This document shows positions 14,201 through 27,119 of a stretch of DNA of 64,000 nt, one piece after another. Under the pieces are notes generated by a model. That model worked only from the letters and a program-made list of their open reading frames with translations, was not told the DNA's origin and searched no databases. The DNA is from Pardosa pseudoannulata. Its lineage: Eukaryota > Arthropoda > Arachnida > Araneae > Lycosidae. The stretch covers positions 54,390,244 through 54,454,243 of the forward strand of contig CM063498.1 in assembly GCA_032207245.1 (NCBI GenBank). The letters run 5' to 3'. Made by a program: the position numbers and the translations under genes. The stretch's first letter is position 1; the number at the start of each line of letters is the position of its first letter.

Positions 14201-15031
14201 TAAGTTTGTTTCACTAAGACGCTGTCTTCATTTAGATATATATTATTTACTATTTACTATTTACTGCATAGAATCCTCTCCTACGTATGTGTACTTCAAT
14301 TTACCTCCTTCACAGAAAGAATTCTTAAAAAAAAAAAAAGCATTTAGATTAGAATTATGTAACATTTCCCAAAATTACATATATCAGTTTAATTAAACAC
14401 GAACAGCCATCAACTACCATAAGAATTTACAATTGTATTGTATCTGAAATCAATTGTATCAATTGTATTGTTTATTTTTCTGAAATTAACGAAACCATTT
14501 TCTTAGTTTTTACATACTGTTGTTAAGATACGAAACTAAAAGATATTTTTCTAGAATATTATATCATAACATAGATCAGAAAACAATTGCCTCGCATGCT
14601 TGAATCAAGTAGACATCCTATACATTTTTCAAATCCTTCTGTTATTTTCACCTAGGATTACATATTAAACCATCGATTTTTCCATTACCGAAATCTTAGG
14701 TATTCGAAAAAAAAATGGCTATGATGATTTCCTAATGACTCCACACATATCGCGTCGATGTATCAAAAACGAAAATATCTTTCATTTATTTTGTAAGATT
14801 ATCATAAAAGATAGTATATGCAATTTATGAAAATATTTTTATAGAAGTGATATGAAATCTTTAAACTATCTAAATAAAAAAATACTTTAATTTTTAAAGC
14901 ATAAGGAATAAGTAAACTGCAAATTGAACTTTTAAGTATTTAAATTTTAACTTTATTTTAATAACAACTATATATAATAATATTACAGCAATATATACGC
15001 AAAAAATAACTTTAAAAATTAAAATAAATAT
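11286..15031. other. Low-copy AT-rich DNA with two GC-richer blocks, no gene supported
   Basis: The segment 11607-11870 has a minus-strand open frame of 87 codons, and 12000-12125 is GC-richer with a plus-strand frame. Neither shows a motif that could be assigned. The block at 12000-12125 is followed by an ATT-rich tail and an AAATAAAG word near 12257, which could be the 3' end of an old retroelement, but this is a guess. Several 60-80 codon frames here (12852, 13828, 14169) have the composition of random AT-rich DNA. Confidence 0.4.
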
Positions 15032-15462
<431 letters not shown>

Positions 15463-15463
15463 A

Positions 15464-16140
15464 CAGACATATCGAAATTGGACAGTAGATCAGTGGAAAA
15501 GCGACGAATCAAGGTTCACCCTTTACCATTCGGATGGCAGGGTCTGGGTCTAACGTCTGCCTGGAGAACGTTTCCTGACAGAATGCATTGTGACAACAGT
15601 CAAGATCGGCGGAGGTGGAATTATAGTCTGGGGGTCTTTTTCCTGGTATGGACAGTTACCCTTAGCCCCCATTCATGGTAAGCTCAACGCCGATGCCTAC
15701 TGCACTGTTTTGGATGACAATGTGCTTCCTACGTTGTGGCAGTTTTACGGGTTGGACCCCTGTTACTTTCAGGAGGAAAATGCCAGTTGTCTTGTTTCGA
15801 GGTCAACCAAGGGTTGTTATGTTGCCAATGGAGTTCATCGAATGGACTGGCCTGCCCAGATCCCAAACTTAAACCCTATCGAGAACCTCTGGGACGAGTT
15901 GGATCGTGGAATTAAGGGGTGAACTACCCGTCCAAAAACGGTGAAGGAATTTGCATATCTACTCCAAGCCGAGTGGAAGACAATACCACTAGCTGTAATA
16001 CAAAGACTTGTGGAAAGTATGCCCTGGAGGGTTCACGTTGTAATTGCCTCTCGTGGAGGCTCTACCAACTATTGATTTTGAATAAAGTTAGTTTTTATTT
16101 TCTATCACAGGTGTCCAAATACTTATTGGTAGACAGTGTA
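15464..16140 (+). pseudogene. Tc1-like transposase, 5'-truncated pseudogene with 3' terminal repeat
   Basis: Reading from about 15464, one frame gives [17 protein letters not shown], then [33 protein letters not shown] and a C-terminus ending SRGGSTNY with a stop at 16073-16075. This is the catalytic half of a Tc1 family DD34E transposase, which cuts and pastes its own element at TA sites. The first Asp (SDESRF) and the final Glu (PIENLWDEL) are present. The second Asp (QDNA-type) is replaced by Glu in FQEENASC. In-frame stops occur at 15551-15553 and 15920-15922. The 3' inverted repeat ends near 16140 (GGTAGACAGTGTA). The N-terminal DNA-binding part is missing and gives way to the AT microsatellite. 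The element is dead. Confidence 0.92.
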
Positions 16141-16746
16141 TCTTGCTAAAAAATAAAACATTTTTAAGCAATTTAAGTTATTACATAATGTTTATATAAG
16201 TTTTAAGATAATATAACTTTTGATTTCCATAAATTCTGTTTAAAAAAACAAGGGATTATTAGATTTAGACTCGTTCTCTACCTTCAACTATTTATGAATT
16301 TAAAATTAAAACACATTAGATCCTTCACTTGATAAGTAATTTAAAGAACATTTATAACGTCAAAGTCAAAGTGAATTATTTTTGAGTCAGTGGGTTTGCT
16401 TTATAGGTAGGAAAATTATTTTTTTCTAATATTATACAAAATTTGAATATACTTAAAAAATTCTATTCTGCCATTTTTTCCAGTTTTGCTTCCAGCTGGG
16501 TACTATGTCCTTTTAAATTTAATACATTAAATATAATGTTTTTGAAGAACAATTTCTGTTCTTATTCTGCTTTATAATTCTTTTATACGGATTCTTAGAC
16601 AAGTACATTTACGGAAGTCTCGGTTAGTGAAACGTACGTACATTAGCGTTTTTGATTTGGAATTTTGAAGTTTCCGACAATCACCTGTTTGTATATAATA
16701 TTTCAATTAATACCACATACTTAAATCAATATGAACTTTCATGTTC

Positions 16747-17422
16747 TACACTGTCAATAAATAAGTATTTGGACACCTGTGATAGAAAAGAAAAAACTAA
16801 CTTTATGCACTACAAATAGTTCGTAGAGCCTCCACGAGAGGCAATTACAGAGTGAACCATCCGGGGCATACTTTGCACAAGTCTTTGTATTACAGCTAGT
16901 GGTATTGTCTTCCACTCGGCTTGGAGTAGATATGTGATCAAAGGCTTATGGGCAACAGCACGCCCACGAATTCCAAGGATGCTTAGGGATAGTATTCATT
17001 GAAACAATACTTCCGGATGCCTGTTGAAATTCTTCGAGGATGCGGGCCATCGGTTGGGGGCGGTTCTTCCCAATTTCTCTGCACAGCACTCATCGATCTC
17101 TATTTCCTAGTTTCGTTGGTCTGCCGACTCGAAGCACATTCCGACAATCAATGTTCACATTTCACTTCTAAATCACATAGGCCACTGTCAATTTTGTGTA
17201 CTTTATATCGCTAGATATGTCTCTTAAGAATCGGCCACATTTGTGATACCCGACAATTAAACATTTCTCGAAATCAGAGATCTCCGAACTGAGCGGCATC
17301 TTACATGCGACTAATGCTGATGCTGTTACCTACATGATGTTTACCGGAGGCCGTGACGTACCTCAGGATCGCAGATATCGTCATTTGCATGGCGATGTCC
17401 AAATACTTATTCGTAGAAAGTA
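16747..17422 (-). mobile_element. Internally deleted Tc1-like element, both terminal repeats present
   Basis: The ends are TACACTGTCAATAAATAAG at the left and CAAATACTTATTCGTAGAAAG at the right, matching Tc1 inverted repeats. On the minus strand a start at 17299 gives MPLSSEISDFEKCLIVG and KCGRFLRDIS, the helix-turn-helix start of Tc1 transposases, then a stop. A GRPTKLGNRDR segment follows, then AHKPLIT-like and QAEWKTIPLAVIQRLV and the usual C-terminus. The catalytic middle is gone, so this is a roughly 680-bp non-autonomous copy. It lies about 600 bp from the Tc1 copy at 15464-16140, in opposite orientation. The plus-strand frame at 16999 is only a shadow. Confidence 0.88.
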
Positions 17423-17586
17423 TATTATATAAAATTTAGTGTTTTATATTATTTAGGAATTATAGATTGAAGGATATTTTTTATACTCCTAACTTAAAAA
17501 CTAGCTACTGAAAAATTATTTGAATAATTTTTATGTGTCTTTGTTTGATTGATTTGTATGAAACACTATTGAAACACTATTGTCTG

Positions 17587-17745
17587 CTATGAAACACTAT
17601 TGTCTGCTATTTTGCTACAAGAGACCTAATGAGATTGGGACCTACTGCTTAAAGCCGATTCCGAACAGCTATGAACATCCATGCCAGAAGCAGAAACAGC
17701 AGCTCCTTGCCATTCGATCATTGTTCGGCACAAAGAACTGTAGTC
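17587..17745 (-). mobile_element. tRNA-derived SINE, degenerate copy
   Basis: It shares GACCTACTGCTTAAAGCC and GATTCCGAAC with the full SINE at 42222-42399 in the same order, and it ends in a weakened CGATCATTGTTCGGC head. The tRNA-like box region is scrambled (CAGAAGCAGAAACAGCAG) and the CCAAA tail is not preserved. An old copy. Confidence 0.75.
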
Positions 17746-18183
17746 TTAAAGTTCCCATCTTCTTAGTTTAAATTTTTTAATAAATATGAGCTATTCCGCT
17801 TATGTAGGAAAAAACAAAATTGTGCTATTTGCGTAATCTTTAGCCAATGTTGAGGTATTTTAGGGGACAGAAAGAACTCAGTGTTTCATTATAGTTATTT
17901 TTCAACTAGCTTACAACTATTTAAAGGATTTGTACAGCACAATGCAAAAGGATACTGAGAAATTCCCAAATCAGTTAAAATAAATAAATTAAATATATAA
18001 AATCATAATCAGTTAAATGCATTTCAAACCAGTAAATTTAAAATCAGTCAAAATTAATAATTTTTTTTAAATATTTAGGGTTGAAATTTCTAACATTTTA
18101 TAGTAGTAAGTATATAATAACTTGTTTAAAATTTCTGTTTAATTAATGCAATAAAAAATAAGTTATACTTAATAATGTATTTT

Positions 18184-18284
18184 TTCGTTATTCACAGTAG
18201 GTGTTAATTTTTTTTTATTTGTAAAGAAACAGCGATATTCAAAGAAACATACAAAAGTTATTGTTGTCTATATAAAATTTATGG
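18184..18284 (+). repeat. Detached single copy of the 202-bp repeat
   Basis: It contains GTTATTCACAGTAGG, TTTGTAAAGAAACAGCGATA and GTCTATATAAAATTTATGG, exactly as in the tandem array at 19285-20400, but about 1 kb away from it. It ends where a different inverted-repeat segment starts. Confidence 0.85.
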
Positions 18285-19284
18285 TGTGATGAGGCGATTT
18301 AGATCAGTAATATAACTGATTCATTCATACAAGAAGTAAAATGCTCGGGATCTAAATCTGACCTCATCACATCTTTGTAAAAGATAGAGGACCATAAAAT
18401 TATATTCTACGGATATTGTTGTCTTGTACGGTGGTCTCGGGCGGGGTTCTGATCCCAGTCCCAGATTAGAATCCCGTCTCCGTACTTGACATTAAATAAG
18501 AATGTGTCTTTGTGAAATTATTTATGAGTCCCTAAGGGACAGTGCCCAATTAGAAATGATAAGGTTTTCCACTTTGGTAGTCTCAAGGCGGGGTTTAAGC
18601 AGACCAATTAGATTCTTACATCTATCCCGATTGGACGATAAGAAGGAAGAGGGGACAAGGATGAAATTAATAAAATAAGAATATCTAAAAAAAGAGAAGG
18701 TGTTCGGTAGTCCAATCAAGAAAACAAGTCCGGCGGGAAGTGTTAATGTATCAAATATCGAGGCCGCACCCCAAATACCCAGAAGGAAGCCCCTGACCAG
18801 ACCGATGGAAGATCCATACATACCCAATCTTGCTCAGCCATCAACCAGCAGTGTTCCGGGCACACCATATTAACTCACAACGGTACCCCTTTTTTACATA
18901 CATTTTGAAATTGAGATTAGGTCCTCTCTCTTATATTTACATAATTACTTATGTGATGAAAAATTATTGTTAGAACTAATTTAGAGTGGCACCTAATTTT
19001 GAAGGTGTTGATAAAGCATGTTTTATGAATATAGAATCAGTTTGTGTGTACATATATGTTTACATATCATTATAATAAATTTACTTGTTTTATTTTAAGC
19101 TAGTTTCGGATGCTGTTAATTTATCTTTTAGTTTCTTTTCATATCTTATGTCTCTAGTTTCTCAGAACCTGTGGTTAAATATAGTACTAAAATACTTTTA
19201 CACAACACAATCAAAATAAATAACACTATACATTTGATCACAGGTTAATACTCAAATAGAAACGAGGTCTACACGATAATAGTG
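18285..19284. other. Unassigned segment with a short hairpin and a GC-richer block
   Basis: TGATGAGGCGATTTAGAT near 18288 and its approximate complement ATCTAAATCTGACCTCATCA near 18351 form an imperfect inverted repeat. From 18425 a GC-richer stretch follows. Read in reverse, GGGATCAGAACCCC recalls a degenerate Pol III B box. The block at 18540-18870 is also GC-richer and carries a 101-codon minus-strand frame of hydrophobic character with no recognised motif. It may be part of an old transposable element. No gene is claimed. Confidence 0.4.
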
Positions 19285-20400
19285 TTTACTTAAATGACTT
19301 TATTCCTATTTACTTAAAGAACAGTGGCAACTGGGGAGATTTTACAAAGTGAAACAACTTATTTGTTGCAATGTTCCGTTATTCACAGTAAGCATTTAAT
19401 TTATTTTTATTTGTAAAGAAACAGCGATATTCAAAGAAACATAAGTTATTGTAGTCTATATAAAATTTATATTTTAATATAGGGTTTACTTAAATAGTTT
19501 TATTCCTATTTACTAAAAGAATAGTGACAACTGGTAAGGTTTTACAAAGTGAAGCAATTTATTTGTTTCAATGTTTCGTTATTCTCAGCAGACATTTAAT
19601 TTATTTTTATTTGTAAAGAAACAGCGATATTCAAAGAAACATACAAAAGTTATTGTAATCTATATAAAATTTATGGTTTAATATAGGGTTTACTTAAAGG
19701 ATTTTATTCCTATTTACTAAAAGAATAGTGACAACTGGTAAGGTTTTACAAAGTGAAGCAATTTATTTGTTTCAATGTTTCGTTATTCTCAGCAGACATT
19801 TAATTTATTTTTATTTGTAAAGAAACAGCGATATTCAAAGAAACATAAGTTATTGTAACAAAAGTTATTGTAGTCTATATAAAATTTATATTTTAATATA
19901 GGGTTTACTTAAATAGTTTTATTCCTATTTACTTAAAGAACAGTGGCAACTGATAAGGTTTTACAAAGTGAAACAACTTATTTGTTGCAATGTTTCGTTA
20001 TTCACAGTAGGCATTTAATTTATTTTTATTTATAAAGAAACAGCAATATTCAAAGAAACATACAAACGTTATTGTAGTCTATATAAAATTTATAATTTAA
20101 AATAGGGTTTACTTAAATGACTTTATTCCTGTTTAATTAACAGTAGCAACTGGTAAGGTTTTACAAAGTGAAACAACTTATTTGTTGTAATGTTTATTTA
20201 TTCACAGTAGGCATTTAACTTATTTTTATTTGTAAACAAACAGAGATATTCTAAGAAACATACAAAAGTTATTGTAGTCTATATAAAGTTTATTGTTATA
20301 TAGGGTTTACTTAAATGATTTTTTTTCTTATTTACTTAAGGAACAGTGGCAACTGGGAAGATTTTACAAAGTGAAACAAGTTATTTGTTGCAATAAAAGT
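19285..20400. repeat. Tandem array, about 202-bp unit, five to six copies
   Basis: The word GTTATTC(A/T)CAG recurs near 19379, 19579, 19782, 19997 and 20200, together with TTTACAAAGTGAA.CAA and AAAGAAACAGCGATATTCAA. One unit contains a small internal duplication (AAGTTATTGTAACAAAAGTTATTG near 19848). No coding signal. Confidence 0.92.
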
Positions 20401-21163
<763 letters not shown>

Positions 21164-21391
21164 ATTAGGCAATAAACTATATAATAGTTTGTGGTTTATA
21201 AATACGAAATTGTTTTTCTTTATTGTAATAATTGTTATCATCTGCTAATCTGAAAGCTAAGCAGTTGTTTATAAAAAACTTTAAGTATGTGATTTAACAC
21301 TTTAAACACTGTAATCATATATACAGTGTTATATATGAATATTATTATATATATGTATATGTATGTGCAGATATACATGTATGTATATATC

Positions 21392-21560
21392 AGGGCCGTA
21401 GCCAGAAATTATTTTCGGAGGGGGACCAAGGGAAAAAGGCATCGTTATTTGTGAATGATACTTCCATTGACGAAAGGGAAAGCACTATATTTACGGAACA
21501 CAGTACCGCAAATACCTAAAATGACACCACCTTGAACAGGCGGCTTGCAGTTATGTCCCC
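21392..21560 (+). mobile_element. Possible DNA-transposon end (GGGCCGTAGCCAG motif)
   Basis: CAGGGCCGTAGCCAGAAATT followed by a G-rich run (GGAGGGGGACC) resembles a motif often found at the ends of animal DNA transposons (C-A-G-G-G-G-C-G-T-A-G-C-C-A-G type). It starts directly after a TATATAT run. The other end was not found and the superfamily is not assigned. The length given is nominal. Confidence 0.4.
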
Positions 21561-22062
21561 TGATGTTATGTGAGTTTATATTCTTAATATATTGTTTTGA
21601 CCAACGCATTTATGTTCAATAAAATACTTTCATTTTTTATTTCTCTCCCTGAATCTGTACTGAGTTTTTATATATTTACCATTGAGTGATTTTTTCATAA
21701 GCTTACTCTTCACAACGCATTGTATTTTTTAGCCCCCGTGGCTTCATTCCCACTTTGTAGCAAAACTATATTGTAACACGAAGTACGGAAACCTGTCGTA
21801 GTTGACCATTAAAATTCATCCAACTAAACTAAATACATGAACTGTGATTATCTTAGAAAGGTAAGAAACAAAATGACTCCAAGTCCCCTTTGATAGCTAA
21901 ATCTCAAGTAAAACGTTTTGAGTGTTTCCTTTTATGAACCATTCAACGAAACATGCATTTCTTTATGATATCCCAAGAGGCAATATTCACTGAAAGCAGT
22001 TTTCTGACTACTACGGTTTGTGAAGGGATTTGTTTTCTAATTCAGTTCATTCTGAAAGAGAT

Positions 22063-22215
22063 AGTGAATATTTTAAAGGCTTTAAAGTTTAAACATCGGA
22101 TCTCAAATTTCACCTTCACAAACCGAAAGTTCACCCCGAATTTTGAACTATATCAACGTTGAGATCTCTGGTTGATCTGGGTTTCCGTATGGTTTTCGAA
22201 ATACAGTTAGAATTC
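22063..22215 (+). repeat. Dispersed block G, copy 1
   Basis: It matches 25958-26093 in the same orientation: AAACATCGGATCTC, TTCACCTTCACAAAC, AGTTCACCCCGAATTT, CTATATCAACGTTG and TTTTCGAAATACAGTTAGAA. It overlaps the end of an incidental frame (21953-22162). The origin is unknown. It may be part of a mobile element or an old gene fragment. Confidence 0.8.
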
Positions 22216-22548
22216 TATTATGAAGGCTCCATAAGAAACATTCAACGTTAATGAACACTTATGGCAGAATCAATATGTCTGTTAACGGAAGCTTTTATCC
22301 TATTACTTTACTGAAGTGCTTCTTGTCTGTATATGCCAGGGTATTTTTGGAAAGTTTTTTTTTATTATATTTCTAGTTCTTTTATACTAAAGTTTAGGTT
22401 TCATATCGCCATATTCATTAAGAGAATTAATAACAAATTAGACATTAGTATAGAAACATCCCTTTTTATTATTACTATTAAGTGATAAATATTCAGTCTA
22501 TTTAAAAAAAGTAATTTGAAGAGTAATTTTAATTATTCAGTGGTAATA

Positions 22549-23537
22549 TTAGGTTGGTGAAAAAGAAATCCATTATTTTTGCTTGAAATCAATGACTTTA
22601 TTTAACATGTTTCGTATTGTCCGATTTGGGTCAAATATGCACCGGTTTTTTTTTTTTGTATAATTTGTTTAAATTTTAAAAGTAGCTTTATAATGCCTCT
22701 ATGATAGACGTTTTGGTCCTTACTGGGGAAAAACTCTAGTGATCTATTTTCACAATCTTCTCTTGATCCCATTTTCTTATCACTCAGGAAGTTTTGCAAT
22801 TCGAGAAAATGGTGGTAATCGCTTGGTGGCAGATCCGAACTATATGGTGGATGCATTAAAACTTCTCAACCAAGCTCCCTGAGATTCTAGCGGGTCATTA
22901 CAGGCATGGATGTCCTGGTCCTGTCCTGATGGAACTCAAAACCATTCCGTTTGGCCAATTCTTCGCAGACGAAAATTCGATCCATCATGGTTTTGGTGTG
23001 GCACCCAAACACCGACCTTCCTTTTGAATCCAACTTTGCGCAAATGGTTTAAATCTGTTTTATGGTCGATCTTTAGCTTCTGGACGATGCTACGACTACT
23101 AACTTGCAGATCAACTTCGATTATTTCTGTGATTTTATCGACATTTTCGACGACGGGCCTGCCTTTGCGAGGTGCATCTTTAACATCAAAAATGCCTGAA
23201 CTGAATCTACAAAACCAAACGTGCACGTAATTAGCTTTTACAGTATCGGCACCATAAACACCATTCACAATTTCAGCCACCTGGCTTGCATCTTCACCTT
23301 TATTAAATAAAAACTATAAAATATACCGAAGTTTCTCTTTGTTGACTTCCATTTTTAACGCCCTGTAACTCACATCTTAATGGACCAAACAGAAAACAGT
23401 AAACACATTTTGTTAGTTTGAAATGTGACCTTGACAACGAGCATAAATTTGAAATTGTTTGATAGATACTTTACGGGATATCAATCACTACAGCCTTCTA
23501 CCGAAAAAATAATTTATTTCTTTTTCCCCAACCTATT
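22549..23537 (-). mobile_element. Mariner transposon, internally deleted
   Basis: The ends are similar inverted repeats: TTAGGTTGGTGAAAAAGAAA on the left, and on the right the complement of TAGGTTGGGGAAAAAGAAAT. They enclose about 990 bp, against about 1.3 kb for a full mariner. The coding remnant is listed separately. The left flank is TAATA and the right flank TTAAT, compatible with TA target sites. Confidence 0.88.
22602..23352 (-). pseudogene. Mariner transposase pseudogene, catalytic middle deleted
   Basis: The start at 23352 reads MEVNKEKLRYIL, then a stop, and on through VAEIVNGVYGADTVKANYV, KDAPRKGRPVVENVDKITEI and LKIDHKTDLNHLRKVGFK. This is the paired helix-turn-helix DNA-binding half. 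After a frame change it reads MDRIFVCEELAKRNG and jumps to a HQD segment and ELG.EVLMHPPYSSDLPPSDYH, then a C-terminus ending IGQYETC with a stop at 22602-22604. The deletion removes the first catalytic Asp (GDEKW region) and most of the core, about 130 residues. The second Asp (HQD) and third Asp (PSDYH) remain. Stops and the frameshift make it non-functional. Confidence 0.92.
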
Positions 23538-24359
23538 AATCCTTTTAATCTCAACAACAACAATTAAAAGATTTTTTTTTGCATTGTTAGAATACGTTAC
23601 TTCAAACATGGAAAAAAAAACTTTAAAATATACAAATAAAAATATAAAATATATACAAATAATTTACTGTCAAAGTGTACTTTTTTCTTACAAAAATTAC
23701 GCATTTCTCTTACAGTGAAGAAATTATTTTGCACAAAAATTCTATTTACTTATAGAATTTAAATCTAACTTTATTAGAAATAGTTTTCTAGCTCCTCCAC
23801 ACATGTTTCTTTTTGTTTAACGAATGAAATTTATTTCAGTAGTAATAATTTGTAGCTATTCAATGAATGAATGCAATTTTGGCACAAAAATTAAATCTAT
23901 CACCGCTATTTGATATGTATTCTAAGAGAAAATTAAGTTGATTGCAGTATTGAAGAATAGAAACAATCAACAAAATCGTCTTTTCAACCTCATTTGGAAA
24001 ATAACTACTTTCCCTCTTGTGGGCGTAATATGTGACATAAAACTTCCAGTAGTTAATTTAATTTAATTTTTAACTAGCTTGCAAGTTGGTATTTGATTTT
24101 ATCAACATGCTAATGAAAAATACTTGGAAAATTCCCTCATCCTTTAACTACTGTGTATGTATTTTGTAAGATGTTAATTTCAATTAAATTTTAACTTGCT
24201 TTCACTTGATAAATAATATTGACATCAAGGAGAAGAAAGATATGGAGAAAGTTACGAATCAGTTGATTTAGTGAGGTAAAAATGTTTAAGAATGAAATCT
24301 GTATAGTCATATAACACCATATAAAGGTTAATTATTGTGTGTATTGCAGATCTGCAGCA
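23538..24359. other. AT-rich DNA, nothing recognised
   Basis: No supportable feature. The 97-codon frame near 23425-23718 spans the mariner edge and is incidental. Confidence 0.5.
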
Positions 24360-26870
24360 CAGTCTTATAAAAGGTAAAATTTAGTACAAAGAAAGACTGA
24401 TTTTGTATCCATTACAAATTTCCATATAAATACATTATTTTTTATCAAAAATAACCTTTAGCTTACAGATTAACAGAACTTCATAATATTATTGAATGTT
24501 TGGCTGTGTCATATGTAAATTCTCCAAATGGCATCATTTACTTATGCAATACAAAGGGTAAATTTTGGGAGAAGGAAAGCCTCATATTTTGTATCGTTAA
24601 AAATTCCATGTAAATACATTATTTTTCTTCAAAACTAATCTTTAACTTACAGATTAATAAAATACCATAATGATATTGAGTGTTGGCCTGTGTCATATGT
24701 AAATTCCCCATATGATATCATTCACATAAGCTATATAAAAGGTAAAATTTGATATAAAGAAAGTATATATAGTATATACCTCATATATGGTATCCGCTAT
24801 AAACTCCCATGTAAATACATTATTTTTTCTTCAAAACTAATATTTAACTAATAGATTAACAAAATGCCATAATGTTATTGAATGTATGGTTCTGTCATAT
24901 GTAAATTCCTCAAATGATGTCATTCACTTACGTAATATAAATGGTTAAATTTGATATAAAGAAGCTTCATTTTGTATCCGCTACAAATATCCTTGTATAT
25001 ACATTTTCTCTCAAACCTAACCTTTAGCTTACAGATTAACAAAATACCATAATGCTATTGAGTGTTTAGGTGTGCCATATGTAAATTCACAAATGGTTCC
25101 ATTCACTTACGCAATATAAAAGGAACATTTTGGTATAAAGAAAGCATCATATTTTGCATTCGTTAAAAACTTCCATGTAAATACATTATTTTTTCTTCAA
25201 AACTAATATTTAACTAATAGATTAACAAAATGCCATAATGTTATTGAATGTTTGGCTGTGTCATATGTAAATTCCTCAAATGATGTCATTCACGCAATAT
25301 AAAAGAAATTTGGTATAAAAAAAAGCTCATATTTGTATTCGATAAAACCTTCCATGTAAATACAGTATTTTTCTCTCAAACCTAACCTTTAGCTTACAGA
25401 TTAACAAAAGACCATAATGCTATTGAGTGTTTGGATGTGCCGTATGTAAATTCCCCAAATGGTGCCATTCACTTACGCAATATAAAATGAAAATTTTGGC
25501 ATAAAGTAAACCTCTTATTTTGTATTTGTTGAAAACTTCCATGTAAATACATTATTTTTTTCATCAAAACTAACATTTAGCTTATTAAACTAACAACACA
25601 ATCTATGTTAGAATTCTGAATGTTAGGCTGTGTCATATGTAAATTTCCCAAATGGTGCCATTCACTTACGCAATATAAAAGGAACATTTTGGTATAAAGA
25701 AAGCATCATATTTTGCATTCGTTAAAAACATCCATGTAAATAGAGTATTTTTTCTTCAAAACTAACATTTAGCTTATGAATTAACAAAACACGATAATGC
25801 TCTTGAATGTTTGGCTGTGTCACATGTAAATTCCCCAATTGGTGCCATTCACTTACGCAATATAAAATGAAAATTTTGGCATAAAGAAAGCCTCATATTT
25901 TGTATTCGTCGAAAACTTCCATGTAAATACATTATTTTTTTCGTCAAATTTTGGTCATGAATATTTAAATTTTAAACATCGGATCTCGAAGTTCACCTTC
26001 ACAAACTAAAAGTTCACCCCGAATTTCGGACTATATCAACGTTGCGATCTCCTTTGTTTCCGTAGGGTTTTCGAAATACAGTTAGAATTCTTGAATGTTT
26101 GGCTGTGTCACATGTAAATTCTCCGAATTGTGTCATTCACTTGCGCAATATAAAAGGAACATTTTTGTATAAAGAAAGCCTAATATTTTGTATTCGATAA
26201 AACCTTCCATGTAAATACAGTATTTTTTTCTTCAAAACTAATTTTAAGCTTACAGATTAACAAAAGACCATAATGCTGTTGAATATATTGCTTTGTCATA
26301 TGTAAATTCCTCATTTGATGTCATTCACTTATGCAATATAAATGGTCAAATTTGATATAAAGAAGCCTCATTTTGTATCCGTTACAAATATCCATGTAAA
26401 TACATTATTTTTTTCATCAAAACTAACATTTAGCTTATACATTAACATAACACCATAATGCTCTGGATGTTTGGCTGTGTCATATGTAAATTTCCCAAAT
26501 GGTGCCATTCACTTACGCAATATAAAAGGAACATTTTGGCGTAAAGAAAGCCTCATATTTTGTATTCGTTAAAAACTTCCATGTATATACAGTATTTTTT
26601 ATGAAAAACTAAAATTTAGCTTACAGATTAACAAAAGGCTATAATGCTATTGAATGTTTGGTTGTGTCATGTCAATTTCTCTAATAGTTTCATTAGCTTA
26701 CGCAATATAAAGAAATATTTTGGTATAAAGAAAGCCTCATTTTGTATCCGTTAAAAATTCCATTTAAATACATTATTTTTTCTTCAAAACTAACCTTCAG
26801 CTTACAGATTAATAAAATACCATAATGATATTAATGCGATATATGTCATATGTAATTTATTACTTACAAT
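24360..26870. repeat. Tandem array, about 186-bp unit, about 13 copies
   Basis: CCATGTAAATACATTATTTTT recurs near 24421, 24609, 24809, 24992, 25171, 25352, 25539, 25733, 25919, 26207, 26392, 26579 and 26760. Other shared words are TTTAGCTTACAGATTAACAAAA, GGCTGTGTCATATGTAAATT and CATTCACTTACGCAATATAA. The array is interrupted once by block G (25958-26093), where the spacing grows to about 288 bp. No coding signal. Confidence 0.94.
25958..26093 (+). repeat. Dispersed block G, copy 2, inside the 186-bp array
   Basis: It matches 22063-22215 over about 135 bp (CATCGGATCTCGAAGTTCAC, CACCCCGAATTTCGGACTAT, TTTTCGAAATACAGTTAGAA). It replaces part of one array unit. The junction word GTTAGAATTCT also occurs in another unit near 25610. 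Confidence 0.85.
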
Positions 26871-27119
26871 TTTTTCTTTATGCAATAAAAAAAATAATAT
26901 ATACAAATACATATTTTGATACGGTAAATAAAATTTTTTTAACATAAATATTTTGTTTCTTTAAACTTCATTTGTTATTTTTGATTTGTCTTAGTATTAT
27001 TTTCTGTTTATTATAAAAAGACAAAAAAAGTAACTTATATAAAATAAATAAATTACAAATATTTTTCTCAAACTTCTAACTTATTAATTTTTAATGAATA
27101 CATATTCGAATTATAATCA

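Noticed and set aside
18522..18827. Hydrophobic 101-codon minus-strand frame as a membrane-protein gene
   Set aside because: There is no family motif, splice structure or promoter evidence. The hydrophobicity can arise from reading purine-rich DNA in reverse.
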